Shown: positions 20,216-31,021, counted from the stretch's first letter. The stretch is 64,000 bases of DNA from Megaustenia siamemsis (GCA_032433765.1 JAVIAB010000102.1:11663414-11727413), one strand, 5' to 3'. The notes: generated from the letters alone by a model not told the origin. Translations and numbers: made by a program.

Positions 20216-20505
20216 ATGTTAAAAGTAGAGATATGTTAACATTAGTTTTAAATTGAGATATGTTAAATGTAGCGATATGTGAAAAGTAATTTAAAGTAGA
20301 GGTATGTTAAAAGTAGAGATATGTTAACATTAGTTTTAAATTGAGATATGTTAAATGTAGCGATATGTTAAAAGTAGAGATATGTTAAAATTAGTTTAAA
20401 ATTGAGATATGTTAAATGTAGCGATATGTGAAAAGTAGTTTAAAGTAGAGATATGTTAAAAGTTGAGATAAGTTAAAAGTTGAAATAAGCTAAAACTAGT
20501 TTAAA
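20216..20505. repeat. Minisatellite of GATATGTTAAAAGTAGA units
   Basis: Short monomers (GAGATATGTTAAAAGTA and variants with TTAGTTTTAAATT) arranged in a longer period of about 88 bp, then decaying. Confidence 0.88.
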
Positions 20506-20510
20506 GTTCA

Positions 20511-21510
20511 CATCTAGATGACGCGGACAAACGATTAATATGTAATTTATACTGGAGCAAATAGCAATAATAAAATATAACAAAGAGATCCCCACCCATT
20601 GATATACAAAGAGGAGAAAGACAGAGATGCATCCTATCACCAAGTATGTTCAATCCATACACTGAGCAAATCTGTAAAAACACCACAGAGATACCAGGCA
20701 TAAACATTAATGGAAGGATAATCAATAACCTAAGATATGCTGATGATACTGTTCTACTAGCAGAAAATCCTGAAGATCGACAACAATTGCTTAATGAAAT
20801 AAACATGACAAGCAAAAAATATGGACTAGATATGAATATCAAAAAGACTAAAACTATGATCATAAACAAAGAAGATACACAAAACCCACAAATAGATATC
20901 AAAATTGAAGGTATAGACCTGGAGACAGTTCAGAACTACAACTACCATTGACATACTATAACCAGTGATGGAAAATGTAAAACAGAATTAAATAAAAGGA
21001 TAGGAATAGCAAAAACTAATTTTAATGTCATGAAAAATATACTAACATAAAAACCAATAACACCAGGGCGAAAACTAAGAATAGCAAAATGTTATATCTT
21101 CTCAACATTCCTCAATGCTGCAGAAACATGGACATTAGACAAGAAAACAGAACATAAAATTGAAGCCTTTGAAATGTGGATTTATAGAATAATATGAAGA
21201 AATGGATGGAAAGGAAATGAAAACAAACGATGAAGTCTTAAAACAACCAAAAATGAAAAAAAAGAACTGCTAAACACAATTAAAACAAGACAATTAGATT
21301 TTTGGGTCATGTTAAAAGACACAAAAACAATCTTGGGAGGGAGCATACAAGGTAGCAGAGACAGATCAAGGCATTATGGACGAGCAATATTAAAAATAAA
21401 GACAGGTCAACCTATGACAACCTTCACCATAAAAAGCAAGAGACAGAGCGGAATGGCGCTCCATAGTAGCAAACCTTCGATGTGGAGACGGCACTCAATG
21501 ATGAAATTTC
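20511..21510 (+). mobile_element. LINE-alpha copy, RT half and 3' end
   Basis: Translates to segments HPLIYKEEKDRDASYHQ (shifted motif B), MFNPYTEQICKN, NNLRYADDTVLLAENPED, YGLDMNIKKTKTMIINKE and, frameshifted, LDKKTEHKIEAFEMWIYR. It ends with GACGGCACTCAATGATGAAA. YADD is intact but many stops and shifts follow. It is 5'-truncated before motif B. Confidence 0.9.
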
Positions 21511-21948
21511 ACCAAGTATATACGAAAAACAGAATAGTAAAACCCAGAAACTAAACTGGGAATTAAACTACTTGTTTTACATTGGTCTAACGTTTCCTAA
21601 CATTTCCGCAAAGTATTTGCTTGTAAATTAATGCCAAAGACTTGTTTAAAATACAGGGAACGTAAATAACAGCCGAACAGTTGGGGAGAGATTGATACGA
21701 ATACACGGGAGGTGGTTTTGGTTGATGGGTATGCAATAATTCTCAATTGAAGCGACAAAGCAATTCGACCAATTTGATGGTTCTGTCATCCCAGCTTCCT
21801 GATTGGATAATGCGCTAAACCACATGGCAAAATGTAGTCAATAGGACAAATGAGAAGCTAGAGGGAAAACTGTGTCATGATGACCCTACAAGACGTGCTC
21901 TGCCCCTACCCAGATTTGTTTTAAAAAATCAAATAAGAATATTGTATA
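21511..21948. other. Unassigned
   Basis: No recognisable gene, RNA or repeat. Confidence 0.4.
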
Positions 21949-21964
21949 TTTACTGTATATATTT

Positions 21965-22212
21965 GGGAGCCGCGAAAGCTCAATGGTTAGTGAATTGGTC
22001 TACAAAGGAAGGGTTTGGTCCCAAGCGACGCCTTCCGGGTTCACCCAGCCTTAAATAGGTACCGGATTTTTGGGGGGAAAGTAAAGCGACACGGGCGTAA
22101 TACCAACCACATTACCCCAAAAATGTGCTGAAGGTCTGTACAATTTATGGTCACTAACACCATATTCCCCATATGCCACTCGGCGTGACGGGGGCTCTTT
22201 ACTTTACTTTTT
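21965..22212 (+). mobile_element. SINE-A copy
   Basis: GGGAGCCGCGAAAGCTCAAT start with a deletion between the boxes. 14-bp TSD TTTACTGTATATAT at 21949-21962 and 22213-22226; the leading Ts are ambiguous with the tail. Confidence 0.92.
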
Positions 22213-22381
22213 TTTACTGTATATATACACCTGAAACGTGTTATCGCACATGAGAGGTTCCCAAAATTTGTAACCTTGCAGACAGTGAATCACTTCAAGG
22301 AAAGAGGTATGCTCACAACACTCGGGAAATAAAATTACAAATAATCAACAACAGAAAAAAAAGAACAACAGACAGACAGTC

Positions 22382-22465
22382 CGATGCAGGATCGAACCGG
22401 CACTCCTCGATACAGCGCCTTGCCACGACAACAAACGCTAGAGCACACAGCCAACTAAACTAAAG
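22382..22465 (-). mobile_element. tRNA-like sequence
   Basis: Minus strand contains TTAGTTGGCTGTGTGCTCTA (A-box-like) and GGTTCGATCCTGCATCGG (B box). Spacing fits a tRNA-derived head. No clear cloverleaf and no second copy in the window. Confidence 0.45.
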
Positions 22466-23329
22466 AAAGAAGTAGCTATATTTGGCGATGTCTCTTTTAC
22501 GCAAGTTTACTCATGACTATAGAATAGGATTACGAACACAACTCGAGAATAAATTGTGCATCTGTAATTTTCTATTAAGTTAAGTATCTCCCGGATAGTG
22601 TAGGGCTGAATACTTGCTTTGCAGACAAACATTTATAGGACGAAACAGCACGAATCCAAGTTTCCAGTGGTTTAGACCGGAGACAAGATAGAGAGTCTAC
22701 ACCCTCGAAAGTTTCCCTCCATAATATTTATGATGATTTGTCTCCAGTGTCTAACCTTGGCGACGACATAGTTCTTGCGCTCCATCCTGTTACCGCCAGG
22801 GGAAGTGGAGTTTCGTGGAAGTGCTCTCAGTGACGTCAGACACTTCGCTTGTCCATTCCCATCTATAGACGCAAGCTTGAGGACTGAAAGGGAAACCCAA
22901 AAACATCCTGACTAGCGTGACGTTTTATAGGAGCCATCGATGGCAGACAACCCACAACCGCCCTAGCTCGCAAAGATAAAAACGTCACACTAGTTGGAGC
23001 CTTTCTGGGGTTCCCCTTTCAGCTTCTTCTATCCACATGTTTTAGAAAGAGCGATCCAAATTCACCTCCACCCTCCCCCCCCCCCCCAAAAAAAAAAAAA
23101 AAATCCTCAAACCACCTCCAACTTTATTCCTCACAACAGGCCAGACATCCTTAAAAAAAACAAATTCCGGCAAAACCGAATGTAGCGCTTATTCTACCTC
23201 TTTTGTGTACGGTGCAAAAAGCGACTGTTCTACGCCTACTCAAACGCGGCATTAGTGCATGTATATTTACATTTCAAAACTGCATATTCGCCAGAACACG
23301 GAAGAAAGCTGTCGGCGATTCTTAGCTTG
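22466..23329. other. Unassigned, 0.86 kb
   Basis: Unique-looking, moderately GC. C10 and A18 runs at about 23078-23105. A palindromic TGACGTCA lies near 22832. No coding motifs. Confidence 0.45.
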
Positions 23330-24060
23330 TGCCAGGATCGGTGAACAAGAATTATCCAAATCCGACTCCACCTCATCGCGGTGCCTCCAGACTAACCACA
23401 CAGTCAGTCTTAGTGAGTGGGAGCCGCGATAGCTCAGTGGTTAGTAAACTGGACTACCACGGACAAGGGGTAAGGTTCGATCCCAACCGACGGCTTCCGG
23501 GTTCACCCAGCCTTAAATGGGTACCGGATTTTTTTCTAGGAAAGTAAAGCAGCACGGGCGTAATACTGACCACATTACCCTAAAAATCATGTGCTGAAGG
23601 TCTGTAAAATATAGGGTCACTAACACCATATTTCCCTATACGCCACTTGGCGTGACGGGGGTACTATACTTTTTACTTTACAGTCTTAGTGAGTAGGAAG
23701 CCAGAGGGAAGGACATTTTGTACTAACAAACGCCGTGCTGAAGTCGGATGTGTGGGCCGAAAGGCGCAAATATTACACGTCTACTGAAAACTACAATACA
23801 ACGCACCTAGGCCCACTTAATGTCCCTCTAACGTATTTTAAATTATTCTTCGCGCATAATTGGCAACAGTAACTTACCCACGCCAGGCAGTGTTACGGAG
23901 TTCGTGCACGTGGGTCAAGATTGTCCTCGGATTTCCGCGAGGGGGATATCGAAGCGCTGCTTCCGTCCAGTGTACAGTGATGATGATCATATCAAGAACG
24001 ACATAACTTATTTGAAGGGCGGATGACAAAGTTCGTTCTTTTTGTAGTAGTCGAGTGAAC
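23330..24060 (+). repeat. R repeat copy, split by SINE-A and by R-like sequence
   Basis: R 5' part (GCCAGGATCGGTGAACAAG) to 23404, SINE-A, then AAGTCGGATGTGTGGGCCGA and ACAATACAACGCACC. A piece of the R 5' module (GTTACGGAGTTCGTGCACGT, about 23890-24000) interrupts the 3' part, which resumes TTGAAGGGCGGATGACAAAG and ends GTCGAGTGAACGAAAG. Confidence 0.82.
23419..23680 (+). mobile_element. SINE-A copy, full length
   Basis: Perfect 14-bp TSD CAGTCTTAGTGAGT at 23405-23418 and 23681-23694 fixes the element at 262 bp. A box TAGCTCAGTGG and B box GGTTCGATCCC give a pol III promoter. GGGAGCCG at the start can pair with CGGCTTCC at the head's end, as in a tRNA acceptor stem. The best reference copy in the window. 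Confidence 0.96.
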
Positions 24061-24290
24061 GAAAGAAAGAAATACAGAAAGAAATGAAGAAAGAAAGGAA
24101 GATGAAATGAAGAAAGAAAGGAAGATGGGATGAAGGAAGAAAGAAAGAATGTAAGAGAAGAAGAAAGGAAGGAATCAGGGTGAAGGGGGAGGTTGGGAGG
24201 GAAGAATGAATAGAAAGGAAGGAAGGAAGGAAGAAAGGAAGGACAAGAAAAGAAAAGGAAATAAAAGAAAAGAAAAGAAAGAGAGAGTAA
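24061..24290. repeat. GAAA/GGAA purine tract
   Basis: Follows directly the R terminal GTGAACGAAAG and looks like an expansion of the R 3' tail. Confidence 0.88.
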
Positions 24291-24673
24291 TTAGCAGGAA
24301 TTGAGGCAAAATGACATGAGCCACACTCATTATTAATAAGTGAGAAGCATCAATATTTGTCAAACAATTCTGATAAAACAAGCAAAGCGATATTTTGCTC
24401 TGAATAAATGTTTCTGTGCCGAGTCTTGATGTTGTCTTAAGGGGCACAGTTTATATAAAATATATTTTAAAAAAAAACCCGGGTTCAGCTGATCTAGGCC
24501 CCTGTCTTGTATTTGTATTCAGCTTTACCAACGCATTAATTGATTTGTTATTTATTTAAAAAAAAAAAAAAAAAAAGGTAAAGCTACGGCAAAGAAAGCC
24601 CTCGCTATCAGCTCCATGTTTGCAAAAATCATCACACGAGATGCCTGAGAATCTCACCAGACATCTATTCATA

Positions 24674-24676
<3 letters not shown>
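24291..24676. other. Unassigned
   Basis: A-runs near 24469 and 24560; no gene seen. Confidence 0.4.

Positions 24677-24757
<81 letters not shown>
24677..24757. repeat. (CT)n microsatellite
   Basis: About 40 uninterrupted CT dinucleotides with one TT break. Confidence 0.97.
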
Positions 24758-25004
24758 AATATCTGTCTAAAATGTAACAATACACTTTCCCTAGAATCCA
24801 ATCTTTTAAAAGTACTATCAATCGAGGGCGGAGCAACTCCACATTTTTTCGTGGTTGGTAATTTTCTATCTTGGAAGTGTACCTTTTCAACGGAACTTGT
24901 AATTCTGACATTCGCTAATCAGGGTTTTGAAAATTGCTTCCTAAAGGTTGATTGCTTTGTCAATTGTTGAGATATTTGCTGACCACTTCTTCGGGGAAAG
25001 GATA
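24758..25004. other. Unassigned
   Basis: No motif; a frame spanning 24620-24970 is mainly CT-repeat translation. Confidence 0.3.
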
Positions 25005-26092
25005 TGGCTTGTTCTCGTGTGATATTATGTAAGGTTTCAATATAGCTTGTTCTCGTGTGAAATTATGTAAGGTTTCAATATAACTTTTTCTCGTGTGATA
25101 TTATGTAAGGTTTCAATATAACTTTTTCTCGTGTGATATTATGTAAGGTTTCAATATAACCTTTTCTCGTGTGATATTATGTAAGGTTTCAATATGGCTT
25201 GTTCTCGTGTGATATTATGTAAGGTTTCAATATGGCTTGTTCTCGTGTGATATTATGTAAGGTTTCAATATGGCTTTTTCTCGTGTGATATTATGTAAGG
25301 TTTCAATATAACTTTTTCTCGTGTGATATTATGTAAGGTTTCAATATGGCTTGTTCTCGTGTGATATTATGTAAGGTTTTCAATATGGCTTTTTCTCGTG
25401 TGATATTTTGTAAGGTTTTCAATATGGCTTTTTCTCCTGTGATATTATGTAAGGTTTCAATATGGCTTTTTCTCGTGCGATATTATGTACGGTTTCAATA
25501 TGGCTTTTTCTCGTGTGATGTTATGTAAGGTTTCATTATGGCTTTTTCTCGTGTGATATTATGTAAGGTTTTCAATATGGCTTGTTCTCGTGTTATATTA
25601 TGTAAGGTTTCAATATGGCTTGTTCTCGCGTGATATTATGTAAGGTTTCAATATGGCTTTTTCTCGTGTGATATTATGTAAGGTTTCAATACGGCTTTTT
25701 CTCGTGTGATATTATGTAAGGTTTCAATATGGCTTTTTCTCGTGTGATATTATGTAAGGTTTCAATACGGCTTTTTCTCGTGTGATATTATGTAAGGTTT
25801 CAATACGGCTTTTTCTCGTGTGATATTATGTAAGGTTTCAATATGGCTTTTTCTCGTGTGATATTATGTAAGGTTTCAATATGGCTTTTTCTCGTGTGAT
25901 ATTATGTAAGGTTTCAATATGGCTTGTTCTCGTGTGATATTATGTCAAGTTTCAATATGGCTTGTTCTCATATTATATATTATGTCAAGTTTCAATATGG
26001 CCTGTTCTCATATTATTTATTATGTCAAGTTCTAATATGACGTGTTCTCATATTATATATTATGTCAAGTTTCAATACGGCTTGTTCTCATT
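25005..26092. repeat. 38-bp minisatellite, ~28 copies
   Basis: Unit contains TATGGCTTTTTCTCGTGTGA and TATTATGTAAGGTTTCAA. Variants TATGGCTTG, TATAACTTT and TACGGC recur. The last copies (from about 25940) switch to CTCATATTATATATTATGTCAAG. Direct, contiguous repeats without spacers. Confidence 0.95.
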
Positions 26093-26116
26093 TTTACAAA
26101 GAAATCAACAACCTAC

Positions 26117-27086
26117 ACATCATCATCATCGAGTGCCATCTCCGCAAAGATTGGTGGCTACCATGGAGCGCTATTCTGCTCTGTCTCTCTCTTTGATGGT
26201 GCAGGTTGTCATAGGCTGACTTGTCCATTTTTTCATGTTACTCGTCAATGTTAGTCTTAGTCTGCCTCTGTCTCTTCTACCTTGTATTTTCCCTTCCAAG
26301 ATTACTTTTAGTAGGCTGTTGTGTCTTTTAACACGGCCCAAAAATCTCATTTGTCTTGTTTGAATTGTGTATAGTAGTTCTCTTTTTCATTTTTAGTTGT
26401 TTTAAGACTTCATCGTTTATTTTCTTTTCTTTCCATCCAATAATCCTGTTCTTTAATAAATCCACATTCAAAGGCTTCAATTCAATTTTCTGTTCTGTTT
26501 TCTTGTCAAATGTCCATGTTTCTGCACCATACAGGAATATTGAGAAGATGTAACATTTTGCTATTCTTAGTTTTAGCCCTGGTGCAATTTGTTTTGATGT
26601 TAGTACATTTTTCATGACATTAAAATTACATTTTGCCATCCTTATTTTTTTCTTTATTTCAGTTGAACATTTCCCATCACTGGTTATAGTATGACCAAGG
26701 TAGTTGTAGTTCTGAACTGTCTCCAGGTCTATTACTTCAATTTTGATATCCACTTGTACATTTTGGGTATTATCTTTTTATATAGTAAAAAGTAAGTAAA
26801 GAGCCTCGTCACGCCAAGTGGCGTATAGAGAATATGGTTTTAGTGACCATACATTTTACAGACCCTCAGCGCATGATTTTTGGGGTAATGTAGTCAGTAT
26901 TACGCCCATGCCGCTTTACTTTCCCAGAAAACATTAGGTACCCATTTAATGCTGGGTGAAAACGGAAGCCTTCGGTTGGGATCGAACTCTACCCCTTGTC
27001 TTTCGTAGTCCAGTTCACTAAACACTGAGCTATCGCGGCTCTCTATCTTTGTGTATAATCATTGTTTAAGTCTTTTTCTTCCTGTT
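26117..27086 (-). mobile_element. LINE-alpha 3' end, split by SINE-A
   Basis: Minus strand from the (ATC)n tail through GGKIQGR-type C-terminus to IDIKIEVIDLETVQNYNYLG, HTITSDGKCSTEIKKKIRMA and CNFNVMKN. SINE-A lies at 26786-27042. Beyond it, TGTATAATCATTGTTTAAG continues the RT motif D region. A likely TSD AACAACC occurs at 26107-26113 and 27087-27093. Confidence 0.85.
26786..27042 (-). mobile_element. SINE-A copy inside LINE-alpha
   Basis: Full set of body and head motifs in reverse (CACGCCAAGTGGCGTATAG to CACTGAGCTATCGCGGCTC). TATCTTT at about 26771 and after 27042 is a short probable TSD. Confidence 0.9.
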
Positions 27087-27093
27087 AACAACC

Positions 27094-27174
27094 GACTAGG
27101 CTAACAAAAGACAATTTTGTCAAATAACAAAGACAATCGTGAAGCACTGAGAGTTTGTTTGATATGGTGGTGGT
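27094..27174. other. Unassigned spacer
   Basis: Short gap between the LINE and R; nothing recognised. Confidence 0.3.
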
Positions 27175-28195
27175 TGGTTGCGTTCGTCCGATGACTAAAG
27201 TATTCTAGAGTATCGCGATAGACTAGAATATTCCTCTTCATCATCCGCCCTTACAAGGACGTGTCTGCGTTGTGTTGTGGTTTGCAATATAACTGTTATA
27301 TTTGCGCCTTTCGGCCCAACACATCCGACTTCAGCACGACATTTGTGAGTATCGGGTTGTCTTCCCTCTTCGATTTCTGCACGCTTGGCCAGCCTAGACA
27401 GCGAGTTTGTTACTGGAGGCACCACGGAGAGGTGGAGCAGGGTCTGGATGGTTCTGCTTCACCGATCCTGGCGCAAGCCATCAGCTGTGGGTTGCTGACA
27501 ACTTCCAGCTCTGGTGCTGGGAGGCGCGCCTTCGCCTCCGTTTGTTTGATATCAGAACCATCATCACTGCACACCAAACGAACCCATAGGTGCTCCGATA
27601 TCCTTCTTGATAATCCCGATAAAACCCGTGGAGAATCGTCGTCCACGTGCACGAACTCCGTAGCACGTCCTGTGATACACGGTGTAGGTAGGTTACTGCT
27701 GACAATTTTTCCCGGACAGCGGCCATATTTATGATCTACTCCTTTCGATTTTAACAGCCAAGGGTTCTTTAACGTGCGCAAGCTCACCACGAGAACGCCT
27801 GTTTATTGCTGTTATTCGAGGTGGCTAGACATAGGATCTCATTACCCAAGAGATCATCATCATCATCAAGTGCCATCTCTGCAACGAAGGTTTGCTACCA
27901 TGCAGCGCCATTCTGCTCTGTCGCTTGCTTTAATGGTGCAGGTTGTCATAGGCTGGTTTGTCCATCTTTTGATGTTACTCGTTCATGTTAGTCTTGGTCT
28001 GCCTCTTTTACCTTGTATTTTCCCCTCCAGGATTACTTTCAGTAGACTGTTGTGTCTTTTAACATGGCCCAAAAATCGCATTTGTCTTGTTTGAATTGTG
28101 CTTAGTAGTTCTCTTTTCATTTTTAGTTGTTTTAAGACTTCATCGTTTGTACCCAAGAGATCAGTGGAGGGTAACGTCGTAAAGAAACATTTTCT
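27175..28195 (-). repeat. R repeat, longest copy, split by LINE-alpha
   Basis: Reverse order: 3' end GCGTTCGTCCGATGACT, core CGGCCCAACACATCCGACTT, GATCCTGGCGCAAGCCATC, CACCAAACGAACCCATAGGT, ACGAACTCCGTAGCACG, CCCGGACAGCGGCCATA and CTCATTACCCAAGAGATCA. The left part resumes after the LINE as GTGGAGGGTAACGTCGTAAA. The minus strand stays open for 126 codons (27410-27790; ATEFVHVDDDSPRVLSG..SRRISEHLWVRLVC) and resembles the RNase H remnant tail at 29.5 kb. Confidence 0.85.
27857..28150 (-). mobile_element. LINE-alpha 3' end, inserted in R
   Basis: 294 bp from the (ATC)n tail to AAGACTTCATCGTTTGT. Perfect 13-bp TSD ACCCAAGAGATCA at 27844-27856 and 28151-28163; the 5' truncation point is therefore exact. 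Confidence 0.95.
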
Positions 28196-28234
28196 ATTTT
28201 AAAAAAAAATTAAAAAATTAGGGGACTAAAATAT

Positions 28235-28556
28235 TAATATGCCTGTTGGGCCTCGAGGCAGAGAGGCCCGGCAGACAGAGAGGTTTGTTGGTTCAAACCC
28301 AGGCTGCACCAGTTGGGATTTTTATTTATGATTTCTCTCTGCGGCAACCACCGCTGGTCTCAGCAGCGAGGCCCGGCTTGAAACGTCAATTACTCATCGA
28401 CGGAAAAAAATACGAGTACCTCCGAAGATGGGAGTTATTTGCCTGTGCGACGGGGAACCCCTGTGCACACGTCTGCCAGGGAAAACGGATTAAAACGAAA
28501 ATTCTGCTCCTAATCTCTAGGGATTTCGTCAGAGGTAAAAGATGGCGAACGCTAAA
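28235..28556 (+). mobile_element. SINE-B copy
   Basis: tRNA-like head ends GGTTCAAACCCAGGCTGCAC (B box and a CCA-like end). Body CTCTGCGGCAACCACCGCTG, GAGGCCCGGCTTG, TCATCGACGGAAAAAA and GTGCACACGTCTGCCAGGGA. The same series in reverse is at 52.08-52.35 kb. Confidence 0.85.
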
Positions 28557-28569
28557 AAAAAAATAAATC

Positions 28570-28640
28570 ACAAATTACCACCTCATCTGGTTGGCTTTGA
28601 ACCCTGGTCCTTCCTGTCGACGTCGTACCGCTAGACTACA
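28570..28640 (-). mobile_element. SINE-C-like tRNA head
   Basis: Minus strand: GTGTAGTCTAGCGGTACGAC (A box), GTCGACAGGAAGGACCAGGG and TTCAAAGCCAACCAG (B box), close to the SINE-C head at 57.66 kb. No body follows; its downstream side abuts the SINE-B tail. Confidence 0.65.
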
Positions 28641-28734
28641 CGCCCCCCCCCCCCCCCCCACTCAATTAGAGTGATTTAAGACATCAGGGAATGGGGCAAT
28701 ACGTGACGGGGCTCATCGAGTTTGAGATGTCACA
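28641..28734. other. C18 run and short unassigned stretch
   Basis: CGCCCCCCC.. homopolymer near 28644-28660. Confidence 0.5.
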
Positions 28735-29068
28735 GTCAAAGAATAGGAAGGAATGAAGGGGACTATTTTTAAAAGTGCAGAAGTATAAGATAGGGGAGAA
28801 GAATAATGAGGAGGAACATGGAGGAGAGGAGGAGGGTTAGCAAAGTAAGATATAAAAGAAAAGATTAATGCAGATAAGAAAAAAAAGGATGAATGGTAGA
28901 AGATCGAGAAAAGAGATGAGGAAAGAAAGGATGACCGGATGAATAAGAATAAAGGTAGTAAAAAAGAATAGGTAATGAAAAGTAGAAAAGGAAAAAAAAC
29001 AACAATGAGGAGTAATAAAGAGATTATAAAAAGAATAAAGAAGATCTGGAAAGAAAGAAAGAAAGAAA

Positions 29069-29105
<37 letters not shown>

Positions 29106-29110
29106 AAAAA

Positions 29111-29142
<32 letters not shown>

Positions 29143-29145
29143 ACT
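28735..29145. repeat. Purine-rich tract ending in (GAAA)n
   Basis: A/G-dominated with a regular AAAG array at 29047-29143. Long frames on either strand here are compositional. Confidence 0.9.
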
Positions 29146-29539
29146 GGCAGAACAGGGACATTAATTGAAAGACATGGTGTGAAAATCAAAATGAAAAGTT
29201 GTGAGTATTTGAGTGAACCCCTAATTGACAGGTCTCGGCGACAGACAGACTCTTGTCGGTATTCACTGGTGGATACCAACTCTCACATGATTATCTCATC
29301 CTCTTTTCTATCTCATGAGAGCTCTTCCTCCCATTCCTCATTTAATCTTGTCTATTTCTTCCTTTTTTTCTCTCTTTCTCCACTGATTGCTTGATCTATC
29401 GCATCCTTGCACTCATCTCAACAACAATGTAATAGTTTTCCATGTCCTTCTCTCTGCTTCCGTTAATCACACCTCCCTTCTCTCTTTCATTCTTTATTTC
29501 TTCTATATTTCTCTCTCACACACTTCTATATTCTTATTG
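29146..29539. other. Unassigned, pyrimidine-rich right half
   Basis: No gene; CT-rich from 29290 on. Confidence 0.4.
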
Positions 29540-30070
29540 AGTTATTTGCGGGTCATCACCATTACACACCGAACATGTCAATAGGTGTTCAGATCCCCTC
29601 CTCAGCAAATCTCGAAGTGTCCAGCGACAGACGACTCCAGTTTTGTGTTCGTTGATAAATCTTCTTATACGCCCACTAAGTTTCTCGTTTCTGGCTGTGC
29701 CTATCTTAACTCCCATCTCTTTCATTCGAAGGAGTGACGTGGACTCATGGTTGTCGAAGTTCTGAGCCCTACACACATTTCGAATGACATTGATGATGTC
29801 CGCCCGATCCATAGGTTGACCGTCCTCAACGATAACGCAGCTAGCCAACTTGTCCGCTCTTTCATTTCCCCGTACTCCCGCATGTCCTGGGACGTAGACA
29901 AAGGAGACCTTATGTATTTTTGACTTCTGCAATGACTCTACCCTATTTCATTCGTACGGAGCGCGTCTCCACTTTTTTTTTATCATGCTCATCGAATCAC
30001 TCAGTATGCAGGTGTGGGTGTAGTCTTGTGACTCTAACCAGATGAATGCCCTTCTATATTCTACACACTA
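29540..30070 (-). pseudogene. Retroelement RNase H domain remnant
   Basis: Minus strand across one stop reads RAFIWLESQDYTHTCILSDS, MSMIKKKW, then VSFVYVPGHAGVRGNERADK, LASCVIVEDG and, at the C-terminal end, LLRRGSEHLLTCSVCNGDD. ILSDS carries a core aspartate; VPGHAGVRGNERAD is the RNase HI motif with the late His and Asp. Such a domain follows RT in I/Jockey/R1-type non-LTR elements. I found no RT next to it. The in-frame stop, A-rich interruption and lack of an adjoining RT indicate a dead fragment; a host RNase H is unlikely. Confidence 0.8.
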
Positions 30071-30640
30071 AAACCTAAAAAAAAAATTCTGACTTACATC
30101 CACAATGCTGATTAAGAATCCGAGCAACACTTCTGGCACCTTCAATGGTGTTCACTTCCTTTCAGCAGCTTTGCCATATTTGTGTTCTTCATGTGTTGAG
30201 AGTGTTGTAGTCTTGTAGGATATACTGAGTTTGTCTGGATGATCCACAATCGCATGTTTCAGAATCACTGATTCACCATCCGTCGCGCGGAATCGATTAC
30301 TCGTCCTGTTTTTCTTAGGGCCTTGAGAATGTCAACGCCGTACACTTGTTGGGCCGCATCCCAGGGCTACATAAGTCTACGAATGACCAACTACACACTG
30401 AGTGTTTGTCTTGTATGTAAGATCTCAACGTATCTCTTCTCCATAACGAATTTCTAATACCAACGACACTATTTACATCTATCATTCTAATGTCTCGGTC
30501 TCTCCGGTTTAGCATAAGCGCCTGCGACCTGCGGTCGCAATAGCAAGGTCGGCGCACCATCAGCTGACCAAGACCTAGCATTTCTACCTCCTCGTGGTCT
30601 CCCCTGGTAACAGTCTGCGTCAAACCAGACTGGCTAACAG
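30071..30640 (-). other. Open frame of unknown nature (102 codons at 30315-30623)
   Basis: Frame includes EVEMLGLGQLMVRRPCYCDR, RDRDIRMIDVNSVVGIRN and DTLRSYIQDKHSVCSWSFVD. Composition is protein-like and it lies just upstream (minus strand) of the RNase H remnant, so it may be another part of that retroelement. Not recognised. TGCGACCTGCGGTCGCA near 30526 is a small hairpin. Confidence 0.35.
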
Positions 30641-30859
30641 AAGCTAGGATCGCCGTGTTCCTTGTAGTGGTGGCTGTTATTGATATAGAGGACGTAGTAT
30701 TGCAGTACCTCTGGGCTGGACTAGTAGTTTCCCAGCATAGCCTGGGACAGACGAACTCCGGCTTCTCCAGTAAGAGCCGGGAATGTCAAGAAAGCCATTA
30801 CGACCCGCCACATCTTATGAGTCAACGGGAAACCTGCCCGCATCAACTCGTTCTCTCCA
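30641..30859. other. Unassigned
   Basis: No motif. Confidence 0.3.
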
Positions 30860-31015
30860 TTTCGGTATTTCATTCATCAGTACTGATATCAAGAATATAC
30901 TTTTGGGTTTTTCATTCATCAAGAATATACTTTTTTTTGTTTTCTAATGACGATTTCAAGAACATACTTGTGGGTATTTCAGTCATCAATGCTGATTTAA
31001 CGAATATGCAAGCAT
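30860..31015. repeat. Short degenerate tandem repeat, ~50 bp unit
   Basis: About three diverged copies of TATTTCATTCATCA..TGAT..CAAGAATATACTT. Confidence 0.7.
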
Positions 31016-31021
31016 TGTTCA

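Noticed and set aside
23419..23500. A functional tRNA gene at SINE-A heads
   Set aside because: A and B boxes are present, but the head is followed by a constant body, has TSDs, and recurs ten times; it is a SINE.
25005..26092. CRISPR-like regular repeats
   Set aside because: Units are contiguous with no unique spacers, and the context is eukaryotic.
27261..27734. 157-codon plus-strand frame
   Set aside because: It is antisense to the R repeat, and the same sequence recurs at 43.6-43.9 kb; no known domain.
29534..29932. A host ribonuclease H1 gene
   Set aside because: The VPGHAGVRGNERADK form and the upstream ILSDS in a repeat-rich context are typical of retroelements; the frame is interrupted.
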